A stretch of 45,516 bases of DNA from Alistipes sp. GTDB taxonomy: Bacteria; Bacteroidota; Bacteroidia; Bacteroidales; Rikenellaceae. Of the stretch, positions 16,475-24,729 are shown piece by piece. Every line of letters begins with the position of its first letter. Position 1 is the stretch's first letter. The position numbers were made by a program, and so were the translations under genes. The stretch lies in assembly GCA_017560305.1 (NCBI GenBank), contig JAFYOF010000179.1:1-45516 (forward strand), given 5' to 3'. The notes beneath the pieces were generated by a model that saw only the letters and a list, made by a program, of their open reading frames with translations, was not told the DNA's origin and ran no database searches.

Positions 16475-16506
16475 GCAAAATTAATCTTTTTTCTCCACAT
16501 ACGCAA
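16475..16506 (-). promoter_or_regulatory. Putative promoter of feoAB
   Basis: On the minus strand TTG (plus 16504-16506), 20 nt, then TAATTTTGC (plus 16475-16483). The leader to the ATG would be about 75 nt. Confidence 0.6.
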
Positions 16507-16590
16507 TCCCTAATCGTGGGGAATGATGATTTCTTTTTTAACAAAATAGAATTAGAATTATATACTTTAGTGTTGTAGTGTTATAATTAT

Positions 16591-16703
16591 GTCATTACCC
16601 GACACCCAAAGGGTGGCGAAGGTAATCCTCCACTCAATAGATGTATTGCGGTGCAATTTACGGGAGGATCCCCATCGCCTTGCTGTGCAAGTCGGGGGAT
16701 GAC
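16591..16703. other. 113-nt cloverleaf-like structured element
   Basis: Closing stem GTCATTACCCGAC (16591-16603) with GTCGGGGGATGAC (16691-16703), 12 of 13 positions paired including one G-T. Inside, in order: hairpin ACCC-AAA-GGGT (16604-16614); stem GGCGA/TCGCC (16615-16619, 16675-16679); stem ATCCTCC/GGAGGAT (16625-16631, 16663-16669); hairpin ATTGC-GGT-GCAAT (16645-16657); and hairpin CTTGC-TGT-GCAAG (16679-16691). Almost every base can pair. It has no coding potential and could be a structured RNA or a palindromic mobile repeat. Confidence 0.7.
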
Positions 16704-16838
16704 GATATGATAACAACATAAAACTATATAATTCCGAATAGAATTAGGACGAACATTCCCAAAGAGAGCATCCGTTGCGAAAAGATGTTATCCAAAGCAG
16801 ATAGCCGCCGCGGCTGACCCGTTAGGGTGTATTACACT

Positions 16839-17107
16839 ATTACAAACATTACACTTATTACACCCCTGTAATGCTGTAATGCTGTAATGCTGTAATGACA
16901 TTTCTATTGTCGTTAAAGTCAATCATAAAACAGGCGTTACGCCTGCATTACAAACATTACACTTATTACACCCTTGTAATGCTGTAATGCTTGTAATGCT
17001 GTAATGACATTTCTATTGTCGTTAAAGTCAATCATAAAACAGGCGTTACGCCTGCATTACACTCATTACACCCCTGTAATGCCTGTAATGCTGTAATGCC
17101 TGTAATG
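16839..17107. repeat. 2.5 tandem copies of a 108-nt repeat unit
   Basis: Unit 1 is 16839-16946, unit 2 is 16947-17055 and a partial third is 17056-17107. Each begins with ATTACA-type units, continues with several TGTAATGC units, then ACATTTCTATTGTCGTTAAA and a hairpin CAGGCG-TTA-CGCCTG (16931-16945, 17040-17054). Unit 2 differs from unit 1 by only a few changes. The partial copy ends directly at the stop codon of the ATPase gene. Confidence 0.9.
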
Positions 17108-18511
17108 CTAACCAGCGATGGACACCACTCCATCATTCTCACAGATGAGCGACCTCTCGATGGCACGAAATATCTTCACTCGGGCATAGTTCATCGTAAC
17201 ACCCAACTTATCCATCAATTTGCTTTGCAGCAGCCTCTTCTCTGCCACACCGCCGAACTCGTCACGCAATATCCTCACGCAGTCGTCCTCCTTGCTCTGG
17301 CTCTCGGTGGGCAGGTCGCACTCCACGGGGATGCCCAAACCTATGCAGGGCTCACCCTTAAACTCGGCGTCCTCTACCTCCTCGACCCTGAAGGCGAAGC
17401 GCTCAAACTCCTCATTACGACAATGTTGCGGTTCGACTATCGACATCTCGCCCGTCTTGTGGACGAACATCACCGTCTCGGCCTTACGCATCAGCGTCGA
17501 GCCCAGATGACCTCGCGCCTTGTCGGAGTTGGGGTTGGCGTGGAGCACACACATAATGTGACACTCACCCACCGACGAGAGGTTCAGCAACTCTGCCACT
17601 AAAGCCTCACTCTCCTCGAGGTTGTTGGTGTTGTTCATCAGGTCGCTCACGCCGTCGACGACCACCAGTTTGGGTCGGTGCAGAGCAATGCCATAACTCA
17701 ACGCAGTAAGTCTGTCCTTAGGCGACTTTTCGCGTAGTTGCAGCATCTGCAGACGGCGATTGTGGGTGTCGTAGCGCAGGTCGCCAAGCACATTCACACG
17801 GAATATAACCTTCTGGATATGTGCAGGTGACTGCTCGGTGTCGACCCATAGCACGCGACACGCATTGTGCTCAATACCAAATAGTTGCTTCTTGCAAATA
17901 TCCATCATTGAGCCTATCATCGCTGTGCACAAAAAGGTCTTTTTGCTCTTGGGCTCGCCCACCACAGCCGAGATGTTACCCTCCGAGCAGATTAGTCTGC
18001 CGTGACGCTTCAGCACGGGTATCAGCGGCGGAATCTTATCACTTGCCTTTATCTGGCAAGGTTCAATTTCTTGACGCATCTTCTCTACGAACTGACGGTC
18101 AAGTTCCGCCTGCAGGTCGAAGGGCTCAGGGGCATTAGCGACCTCCCTTGGGGGTTGTTGCGGGGAGGGTTGCGAAGCCTCGTTTGAGCCCACCGCCGAG
18201 GGGCGTGAGGGTGAGATATAAGCCTCATAATCAGAGTGTGGAGAGGCTAATTTCTCTGCCTCCTCATCCGTGATTTCATACCCGTCGGAGGGTGCAGTGT
18301 AGTGGGATGTAGAGTAACTATAACTACTACTATTCAAATGGTTATGACCCATTACCTCATCCTCCACGGGAGTGTTGAAAGGGTCATTGGCAGCGTCATC
18401 ATAACCCTGCGCCATAGCGTGTTGTGGGTTACCTGACTGCGGCTGGTTTTGGGGTGTGGCAGTTGCCACCTCTGCAGGGCGTACCTGCGAGTTGAAAAAG
18501 TTGTTTTTCAT
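17108..18511 (-). CDS. RecA/RepA-like AAA ATPase (AAA_25 type), orphan
   Basis: A 467-residue protein. Residues 1-130 are low-complexity, rich in Pro, Gln, Ser and Asn. Residues 160-370 are a RecA-fold ATPase: Walker A VGEPKSKKT (184-192), WVDTEQS (222-228), Walker B KLVVVDGVSDL (281-291), VLHANPNSD (322-330) and GHLGS (334-338). The C-terminal 65 residues look like a winged helix (KRLLQSKLMDKLGVTMNYARVKIFRAIE). Such ATPases are common on plasmids, phages and integrated elements as RepA-like helicases or recombination helpers. No integrase, relaxase, primase or transposase lies nearby, so its role is unknown. It is bracketed by inverted copies of a repeat module, suggesting it belongs to, or moved with, a mobile unit. 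Confidence 0.75.
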   Translation of the reverse strand: MKNNFFNSQVRPAEVATATPQNQPQSGNPQHAMAQGYDDAANDPFNTPVEDEVMGHNHLNSSSYSYSTSHYTAPSDGYEITDEEAEKLASPHSDYEAYISPSRPSAVGSNEASQPSPQQPPREVANAPEPFDLQAELDRQFVEKMRQEIEPCQIKASDKIPPLIPVLKRHGRLICSEGNISAVVGEPKSKKTFLCTAMIGSMMDICKKQLFGIEHNACRVLWVDTEQSPAHIQKVIFRVNVLGDLRYDTHNRRLQMLQLREKSPKDRLTALSYGIALHRPKLVVVDGVSDLMNNTNNLEESEALVAELLNLSSVGECHIMCVLHANPNSDKARGHLGSTLMRKAETVMFVHKTGEMSIVEPQHCRNEEFERFAFRVEEVEDAEFKGEPCIGLGIPVECDLPTESQSKEDDCVRILRDEFGGVAEKRLLQSKLMDKLGVTMNYARVKIFRAIERSLICENDGVVSIAG

Positions 18512-18557
18512 TGTGTATTATTTAAAGGTTGTTAAGATAAAGACTCTTTATCCGACC

Positions 18558-18566
18558 GCAAATATA
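18558..18566 (-). promoter_or_regulatory. -7 box for the ATPase gene
   Basis: TATATTTGC on the minus strand, 47 nt before the ATG. No TTTG at the normal distance; the closest candidate is 24 nt away. Confidence 0.45.
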
Positions 18567-18672
18567 ATACAGAAATTGAACTTTGATACTCAAAAAGCAA
18601 TATTTTTGTTAAAAAATTTATTTTTCACTATTTCGCCGTTAAACTCCCTAATCTCCCTAATCTCCCTAAACT

Positions 18673-18770
18673 CATTACAGGCATTACAGCATTACAGCCA
18701 TTACAGCATTACAGCATTACAGGGGTGTAATGAGTGTAACGGGCGTAACGCCCGTTTTCCATTTACCTTG
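18673..18770 (+). repeat. Iteron/hairpin module, right flank of the ATPase gene (inverted relative to the left)
   Basis: Six CATTACAG-type units, then GGGGTGTAATGAGTGTAA, then the hairpin CGGGCG-TAA-CGCCCG (18740-18754) and TTTTCCATTTACCTTG. A 26-nt stretch (18714-18739) is the exact reverse complement of 17057-17082 on the other side of the gene. Confidence 0.85.
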
Positions 18771-18806
18771 CTACGAAAGAAAAGATTTAGAAAAAAAAGA
18801 AAAGTT

Positions 18807-18917
18807 TATCTTCGGTGACAAGAGGGCGGGGGTCCCGCAAAGAGAATGCGCATCGTTTCGATGCGTATCTAAAGTGGGTATGGCGCAGAGCGCCACCCCC
18901 GCTACCCACTTTAGATA
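18807..18917 (+). repeat. Structured intergenic element, copy R3 with an adjacent degenerate copy
   Basis: Perfect 15-bp arms TATCTAAAGTGGGTA (18866-18880) and TACCCACTTTAGATA (18903-18917) enclose GGCGC-AGA-GCGCC followed by ACCCCCGC. The hairpin CGCATCG-TTT-CGATGCG (18849-18865) abuts the left arm, as in R1 and R2. The preceding bases 18807-18848 (TATCTTCGGTGAC, GGGCGGGGGT, CGCAAAG) resemble R1 read in reverse complement, so they look like a decayed second copy. Confidence 0.8.
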
Positions 18918-18926
18918 ATCTTTCCA

Positions 18927-19004
18927 CGCAACAAAATAAACAGCCCTCCAGCGCAGCCTTTTCTGCGCAACAAAACAAACAGCCCTCCAGCGCAGCCTTT
19001 TCCG
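18927..19004 (+). repeat. Two tandem 39-nt repeats
   Basis: 18927-18965 and 18966-19004 differ at three positions; each starts CGCAACAAAA and contains CAGCCCTCCAGCGCAGCC. With R3, the iteron module and a CTCCCTAAT triplet repeat at about 18649-18670, they fill the 676-nt gap between the ATPase gene and purE. I see no gene in it. Confidence 0.9.
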
Positions 19005-19121
19005 CGCAGAACTCCCTCCTTTGAAAAAATTCCAATCATCACTCCCCAAACCACTTATTTCTCTTTTCCGCACAAAGAAAAATTTATTTTCCATTGGCGA
19101 CCCGAAATTTTGAGATTATAT

Positions 19122-19153
19122 TATGAATTCACAATAAATATATGTATATTTGC
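19122..19153 (+). promoter_or_regulatory. Promoter of purE (and possibly the purine cluster)
   Basis: TATG (19122-19125), 19 nt, then TATATTTGC (19145-19153). Leader of about 28 nt to the ATG at 19188. No further convincing promoter was found before purL. Confidence 0.65.
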
Positions 19154-19187
19154 GCCTATGATTAAACCATTAAATTCAAGATAAATT

Positions 19188-19655
19188 ATGAAAGTAGCAG
19201 TTATTATGGGTTCTACAAGCGATTGGGGCGTAATGTCAGCCGCTTGCGAGACTTTGGAGGAGCTCGGTATCGAGTACGAGAAGCGTGTCATCAGCGCACA
19301 CCGCACACCTCACCTGATGGTCGAGTATGCTGAGTCAGCAAAGGAGCGTGGCATCGGTGCAATCATCGCTGGCGCAGGTGGCGCAGCCCACGTGGCAGGC
19401 GTTACAGCAGCCCTCACAACCGTTCCCGTTATCGGCGTACCTATCAAGACATCAGCCTTGGGCGGTTTGGACTCATTGCTCTCAATCGTTCAGATGCCTG
19501 GTGGCATTCCAGTATCGACCACAGCCATCAACGGCGCAAAGAACGCAGCGCTCATCGCAGCGTCAATCTTCGCCCTCACCGACCCTGAGTTGGAGGCTCG
19601 TCTCGTGGCATTCCGCAAGGCGCAGACCGAGAAGGTGCTGGAGGCAGAGTTGTAA
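19188..19655 (+). CDS. purE: N5-carboxyaminoimidazole ribonucleotide mutase
   Basis: A 155-residue class I PurE, which moves the carboxyl group of N5-CAIR to form CAIR in purine synthesis. It shows the family motifs MGSTSDW (8-14), SAHRTP (about 45-50, with the catalytic His), [12 protein letters not shown] and [18 protein letters not shown]. Length is typical. It leads the purine block and is separated from purL by 239 nt of heptad-repeat sequence, so co-transcription with purL is possible but not certain. Confidence 0.97.
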   Translation: MKVAVIMGSTSDWGVMSAACETLEELGIEYEKRVISAHRTPHLMVEYAESAKERGIGAIIAGAGGAAHVAGVTAALTTVPVIGVPIKTSALGGLDSLLSIVQMPGGIPVSTTAINGAKNAALIAASIFALTDPELEARLVAFRKAQTEKVLEAEL

Positions 19656-19692
19656 ACAAAGCAAGTGAAGAGGAGAAAGCTGATTGCAGAGA

Positions 19693-19887
19693 GAATTCAA
19701 GATTCAAAATTCAAAATTCAAAATTATTTTGTTTTTGGTTGAATCTCTCTTGCAGCAAATATATGATGATTAAAGAATTTGAATAAGCCTCTCCTCGCAA
19801 CAATATCAATTTTGAATTCTTGGGATTGATAGTAAAAACATTGTGCGTCAGCCCCAATTTTGAATTTTGAATTTAGAATTTTGAATT
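19693..19887. repeat. Heptad arrays in the purE-purL gap
   Basis: Arrays of CAAAATT (19693-19726) and AATTTTG (19855-19887), with a short one at 19809-19818, sit either side of unremarkable AT-rich sequence. The arrays could form a long-range hairpin since they are in opposite orientation. No TAnnTTTG box was found near the purL start. Confidence 0.65.
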
Positions 19888-19894
19888 AAATAAT

Positions 19895-22800
19895 ATGAAG
19901 AATTACCGCATTTATGTAGAGAAATACCCTCGCTTTCAGGTCGAGGCTGAGACTCTGCGCCGTGAGTTGAACAACAACTTGGGACTCAAGATGCAGTCGT
20001 TGCGTCTGTTGAATGTCTACGACTTGTTCGGCTTCTCGGAGGAGCTTTTGGAGAAGAGCCGCTATGCTGTGTTCGGCGAGGTTGTTACCGACCTCGTGAG
20101 CGACGAGTGCGACTTGGAGGGTAAGAAGTATTTGGCAGTCGAGTTCCTGCCTGGTCAGTTCGACCAGCGCGCAAGTTCGGCTGTGGACTGTGTTCGCCTG
20201 ATTGAGCCTACGGCGCAGGTGAAGATTAAGTCATCGAAGTTGCTCATCTTCGACGATAGCCTCTCAGCAGAGGAGCTCGCAAAGATTGAGCGCTACTATA
20301 TCAACGCAGTGGAGTCACGCCGCAAGGATTTGAGCGTGCTCTCTGACCTCGAGAACGCCGAGGTGAAGCCTGTGCCAGTGTTGCACGGCCTCACAGAGTT
20401 GAAGCCCGAGGAGTTGGCACCATTCTGCAAGGAGTATGGTCTGGCGATGAACGCCGACGACCTTCAGGAGGTTGTGAACTACTACAAGGAGGAGGGTCGC
20501 GACCCATCGGAGACCGAGCTTCGCATCCTTGACACCTATTGGTCAGACCACTGCCGCCACACCACATTTACTACCGAGATTGAGGAGATTACCATCGACG
20601 AGTCATTCCTCTCAACAGAGCTTGACGCTACACTGGAGGAGGTACGCAAGATGCGCGAGGAGCTTGGTCGCGAGAACAAGAGCCTCTGCCTGATGGAGCT
20701 TGCTACCTTGGGTGCTCGCTACCTCAAGAAGACTGGCGTTCTGGACAACCTCGAGCAGAGTGAGGAGAACAACGCCTGCTCAATCTATGTCAATGTAGAT
20801 GTTGATGGCGTAGAGGAGAAGTGGCTTTTGCAGTTCAAGAACGAGACACACAACCACCCAACCGAGATTGAGCCATTCGGTGGCGCATCTACTTGTTTGG
20901 GCGGCGCTATCCGTGACCCATTGTCAGGCCGTAGCTATGTATATCAGGCTATGCGTGTGACTGGTGCGGGTAATATCTATACACCGGTAGCAGAGACTAT
21001 GGAGGGTAAGTTGCCACAGCGCATCATCACCACCAAGGCTGCTGCGGGTTACTCAAGTTATGGTAACCAGATTGGTCTTGCAACAACCCATGTACGCGAG
21101 ATTTATCACCCTGACTATGTAGCAAAGCGTCTGGAGGTAGGTGCTGTTGTAGGTGCTGTGAAGGCGGAGAATGTACGCCGCGAGTCACCTGCTGCAGGCG
21201 ATGTAATCCTTATGCTCGGCGGTCGTACAGGTCGTGACGGTATCGGCGGCGCTACGGGTTCATCAAAGGAGCACAATGTGAAGTCTATCGAGGAGTGCTC
21301 ATCAGAGGTACAGAAGGGTAACGCACCCGAGGAGCGTAAGTTGGAGCGTCTGTTCCGTCGCCCAGAGGTAACGAAACTCATCAAGAAGTCGAACGACTTT
21401 GGTGCAGGTGGTGTGAGTGTGGCTATCGGCGAGTTGGCTGCTGGTCTGGACATCTACCTCGACCGCGTACCTACAAAGTATAGCGGCTTGAACTCAACCG
21501 AGCTCGCCATCAGCGAGTCGCAGGAGCGTATGTCGGTTGTTATCGAGCCAAAGGATGTTGATGCCTTCATCCAGTACTGCCACGAGGAGTCAATCGAGGT
21601 GACACATGTAGCAAATGTTACCGACACCAACCGCCTGAAGATGTTCTACAACGGCGAGATGATTGTAAACCTCAAGCGTGAGTTCATCGACTCGGCTGGT
21701 GCAAAGCACTACACCAAGATTCGCATTGCCGAGGTTGAGGAGCGTGACCCATTCATCCGCGAGGTGGAGGGTGCTACCTTGAAGGAGAAGGTTGAGGCAA
21801 ACCTTCAGGACGACAATGTGGTATCACAGCGTGGTATGATTGAGATGTTCGACTCTACCATCGGTGCTTCAACCGTGCTTATGCCATTCGGCGGTAAGAC
21901 CCAGAACACCGAGACTCAGGTATCAGTTCAGAAGTTGCCTGTGGGCACAGCCTTTACAAACACAGCCAGCATTATGGCGTTTGGTTACAACCCATTCATC
22001 ACCTCTTGGAGCCCATACCACGGTGCTGCCTATGCAGTAGTGGAGGCTGCAGCGAAGGTTGTTGCTGCGGGTGCTCGTTACGACAAGATGCGCTGGTCAT
22101 ATCAGGAGTACTTCGAGCGTATGACTACCGACTCATCGTGGGGTAAGCCATTGGCAGCATTGCTCGGCGCCCTGAAGATGCAGGTAGAGATGGGCTGGCC
22201 ATCAATCGGTGGTAAGGACTCAATGAGCGGTACATTCCAGAACATCAATGTTCCACCAATGCTTATGGCATTCGGCATCACCACAGTTGATGCTCGCACC
22301 GTAATCAGCCCAGAGCTGAAGCAGGCTGGCAACAAGCTCTACCTTATCAAGCACACTCCACTTGCAAACTATATGCCTGACACCGAGTGCTTGAAGGCTA
22401 ACTTCGACTTCGTTTCTACTGCTATCGAGGATGGCGTTGTAGTATCAGGCTACGCCGTTGGCTTCGGTGGTGTTCAGGAGGCAGTATCGAAGATGTCATT
22501 CGGTAACAAGGTGGGTGCAAAGGTTGAGATGGACGAGCAGGCTCTGTTTAACTACTCTTACGGTTCTATCGTAGTGGAGTCAAAGGAGGAGCTCAACTTC
22601 CCAGCAGCCGAGTTGATTGGTGAGACTATCGAGGGCGAGTCAGTTATCTTCAACGGCGTGGAGTTCTCTATCGACTCATTGCAGAAGATTAACGCCGACA
22701 AGTTCTGCCAGATTTACCCAGACCGCGGTATCGAGGGCGGCTCTACACGCAAGAGCGAGCCTGAGAAGAAGGAGGTTAAGTACGAGGGTGAGGCTATCTC

Positions 22801-23602
22801 TCAGCCAGTTGCTTACTTCCCAGTCTTTGCGGGTACAAACTGCGACTACGACACAAGCAAGGCATTCGAGCGTGCAGGCGCGAAGATTACCACAAGCGTA
22901 TTCTGCGACCTCACAGCCGAGGATATCTTTGCTTCAATCGAGAAGATGAAGAAGCACATCGACGAGTGTAACATCTTCGTATTGAGCGGTGGTTTCTCAG
23001 CAGGTGACGAACCAGACGGCAGCGGTAAGTTCATCGCTAATGTGTTGAACAACAAGGTTATCACCGACGCCATCCACTCATTGCTCGACCGCGGTGGTTT
23101 GATTCTTGGTATCTGTAACGGCTTCCAGGCATTGGTTAAGTCGGGTCTGTTGCCTTACGGTCGCTTGGGTCAGGTAGTGAAGGAGTCTCCAACTCTGTTC
23201 CGCAACGACATCAACCGCCACATCTCACAGATTGTGACTACACGCGTAGCTACTACAAACTCTCCTTGGCTTTCGGGCTTCACATTGGGTGAGGAGCACG
23301 CTATCGCAGTGAGCCACGGCGAGGGTAAGTTCGTTGTGAGCGAGGAGATGGCAGAGCAGTTGTTTGCTAACGGTCAGGTGGCATTCCAGTATGTTGACCC
23401 AGCAGGCGAGGCTACTCTCTGCGCACCATACAACCCTAACGGTTCAAGCTATGGTATCGAGGGTATCATCTCTGCAAATGGTCAGATCTTGGGTAAGATG
23501 GGTCACACCGAGCGTTTCGAGGAGAACCTCTTCAAGAACATCCACGGCAACAAGCAGCAGAGCATCTTTGCTAATGCAGTAAACTACTTTAAGAAGCAAT
23601 AA
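19895..23602 (+). CDS. purL: Phosphoribosylformylglycinamidine synthase (single-chain)
   Basis: A 1235-residue FGAM synthase of the large single-chain type, converting FGAR, glutamine and ATP to FGAM. The N-terminal PurS-like region is followed by two AIRS-type halves: SDHCRHTTFTTEIEE near 216, HNHPTEIEPFGGASTCLGG, IGGKDSMSGTF. The C-terminal class I glutaminase has the nucleophile in LGICNGFQAL and later VSHGEGKF, so this glutaminase is intact. That contrasts with the CarA in this window. PurM follows 26 nt downstream. Confidence 0.97.
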   Translation: MKNYRIYVEKYPRFQVEAETLRRELNNNLGLKMQSLRLLNVYDLFGFSEELLEKSRYAVFGEVVTDLVSDECDLEGKKYLAVEFLPGQFDQRASSAVDCVRLIEPTAQVKIKSSKLLIFDDSLSAEELAKIERYYINAVESRRKDLSVLSDLENAEVKPVPVLHGLTELKPEELAPFCKEYGLAMNADDLQEVVNYYKEEGRDPSETELRILDTYWSDHCRHTTFTTEIEEITIDESFLSTELDATLEEVRKMREELGRENKSLCLMELATLGARYLKKTGVLDNLEQSEENNACSIYVNVDVDGVEEKWLLQFKNETHNHPTEIEPFGGASTCLGGAIRDPLSGRSYVYQAMRVTGAGNIYTPVAETMEGKLPQRIITTKAAAGYSSYGNQIGLATTHVREIYHPDYVAKRLEVGAVVGAVKAENVRRESPAAGDVILMLGGRTGRDGIGGATGSSKEHNVKSIEECSSEVQKGNAPEERKLERLFRRPEVTKLIKKSNDFGAGGVSVAIGELAAGLDIYLDRVPTKYSGLNSTELAISESQERMSVVIEPKDVDAFIQYCHEESIEVTHVANVTDTNRLKMFYNGEMIVNLKREFIDSAGAKHYTKIRIAEVEERDPFIREVEGATLKEKVEANLQDDNVVSQRGMIEMFDSTIGASTVLMPFGGKTQNTETQVSVQKLPVGTAFTNTASIMAFGYNPFITSWSPYHGAAYAVVEAAAKVVAAGARYDKMRWSYQEYFERMTTDSSWGKPLAALLGALKMQVEMGWPSIGGKDSMSGTFQNINVPPMLMAFGITTVDARTVISPELKQAGNKLYLIKHTPLANYMPDTECLKANFDFVSTAIEDGVVVSGYAVGFGGVQEAVSKMSFGNKVGAKVEMDEQALFNYSYGSIVVESKEELNFPAAELIGETIEGESVIFNGVEFSIDSLQKINADKFCQIYPDRGIEGGSTRKSEPEKKEVKYEGEAISQPVAYFPVFAGTNCDYDTSKAFERAGAKITTSVFCDLTAEDIFASIEKMKKHIDECNIFVLSGGFSAGDEPDGSGKFIANVLNNKVITDAIHSLLDRGGLILGICNGFQALVKSGLLPYGRLGQVVKESPTLFRNDINRHISQIVTTRVATTNSPWLSGFTLGEEHAIAVSHGEGKFVVSEEMAEQLFANGQVAFQYVDPAGEATLCAPYNPNGSSYGIEGIISANGQILGKMGHTERFEENLFKNIHGNKQQSIFANAVNYFKKQ

Positions 23603-23628
23603 AGGAACAATAATAAATATATATAAGT

Positions 23629-24654
23629 ATGGCTAAAAGTTATGAAAATGCGGGCGTGAACCTCGAGGCAGGTTATGAGGTAGTTCGCAGAATCAAGTCA
23701 CATGTGAAATCAACCTCACGCCTCGGCGTGATGGGTAACATCGGCGCATTCGGTGGTATGTTCGACTTGGCAGCCTTGAACATCAAGGAGCCAGTGTTGG
23801 TTAGCGGTACCGATGGCGTTGGTACAAAGCTCAAGTTGGCTTTCGAGATGGACAAGCACGACACTATCGGTATCGACGCTGTGGCTATGTGCGTGAACGA
23901 TGTGTTGGCACAGGGTGCCGAGCCACTCTTCTTCTTGGACTATGTGGCTGTTGGTCACAACGAGCCAGCGAAGATTGAGGCTATCGTAGCATCAGTAGCA
24001 GAGGGTTGCCGTCAGGCGGGTTGCGCCTTGATTGGTGGCGAGACTGCCGAGATGCCAGGTATGTATGGTGGTGGCGAGTACGACATCGCTGGTTTCACTT
24101 GCGGTGTTGTTGAGCGCGCAAAGCTCATCGACGGCACAAAGGTTAAGGTGGGTGATGTGTTGGTAGGTATCGCGTCAAGCGGTGTTCACTCTAACGGTTT
24201 CTCACTTGTCCGCAAGATTGTTTCTGACAACGGTTTCGACCTTCACCAGCCACACGAGGATTTGGGCGAGAAGCCACTCGGCGAGGTGCTCCTGACTCCT
24301 ACACGCATCTATGTAAAGCAGGTGTTGGATGTCATCCGTCAGTGTGATGTTCACGGCATCAGCCACATCACAGGTGGTGGTTTCGACGAGAACATTCCTC
24401 GTATCCTCTCTGAGGGTCAGGGCGTAGAGGTCACTGAGGGCTCTTGGGAGATTCTTCCAGTGTTCCGTTTCCTCGAGAAGTGGGGTGGCGTAGCTCATCG
24501 CGAGATGTTCAACATCTTCAATATGGGTATCGGTATGGTCATCGCACTCGACGCATCGGAGGCAGACAAGGCTATCGAGATTCTCTCATCACACGGCGAG
24601 AAGGCTTCAGTTATCGGCCGCATCGTAGAGGGTGAGGGTGTTGTAATGAAGTAA
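23629..24654 (+). CDS. purM: Phosphoribosylformylglycinamidine cyclo-ligase
   Basis: A 341-residue AIR synthetase that closes the imidazole ring using ATP. Recognised by [51 protein letters not shown] and the C-terminal [13 protein letters not shown]. Full length for the family. It lies 26 nt after purL and 75 nt before purH; a hairpin lies in the latter gap. Confidence 0.97.
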   Translation: MAKSYENAGVNLEAGYEVVRRIKSHVKSTSRLGVMGNIGAFGGMFDLAALNIKEPVLVSGTDGVGTKLKLAFEMDKHDTIGIDAVAMCVNDVLAQGAEPLFFLDYVAVGHNEPAKIEAIVASVAEGCRQAGCALIGGETAEMPGMYGGGEYDIAGFTCGVVERAKLIDGTKVKVGDVLVGIASSGVHSNGFSLVRKIVSDNGFDLHQPHEDLGEKPLGEVLLTPTRIYVKQVLDVIRQCDVHGISHITGGGFDENIPRILSEGQGVEVTEGSWEILPVFRFLEKWGGVAHREMFNIFNMGIGMVIALDASEADKAIEILSSHGEKASVIGRIVEGEGVVMK

Positions 24655-24666
24655 TAAAACCACTTG

Positions 24667-24697
24667 AGAGCCTATCTCCTCGGGGCATAGGCTCTTT
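24667..24697 (+). terminator. Terminator-like hairpin between purM and purH
   Basis: AGAGCCTAT (24667-24675) pairs perfectly with ATAGGCTCT (24687-24695) but is followed by only TTC, a weak U-tract. It may be a partial terminator or an mRNA-processing hairpin that sets purH-purD-folD levels. Confidence 0.55.
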
Positions 24698-24729
24698 CAA
24701 CTTAAATAAGGAAAAACGAAAATCAAGAT

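Noticed and set aside
16839..17107. Possible CRISPR array
   Set aside because: The 108-nt units are direct near-identical copies with no unique spacers, short iterons lie inside them, and there are no cas genes.
17108..18511. Prophage or integrative conjugative element
   Set aside because: Only a single ATPase gene is present, with no integrase, relaxase, transfer, capsid or tail genes in the flanks, and no attachment-site duplication at the nearby tRNA.
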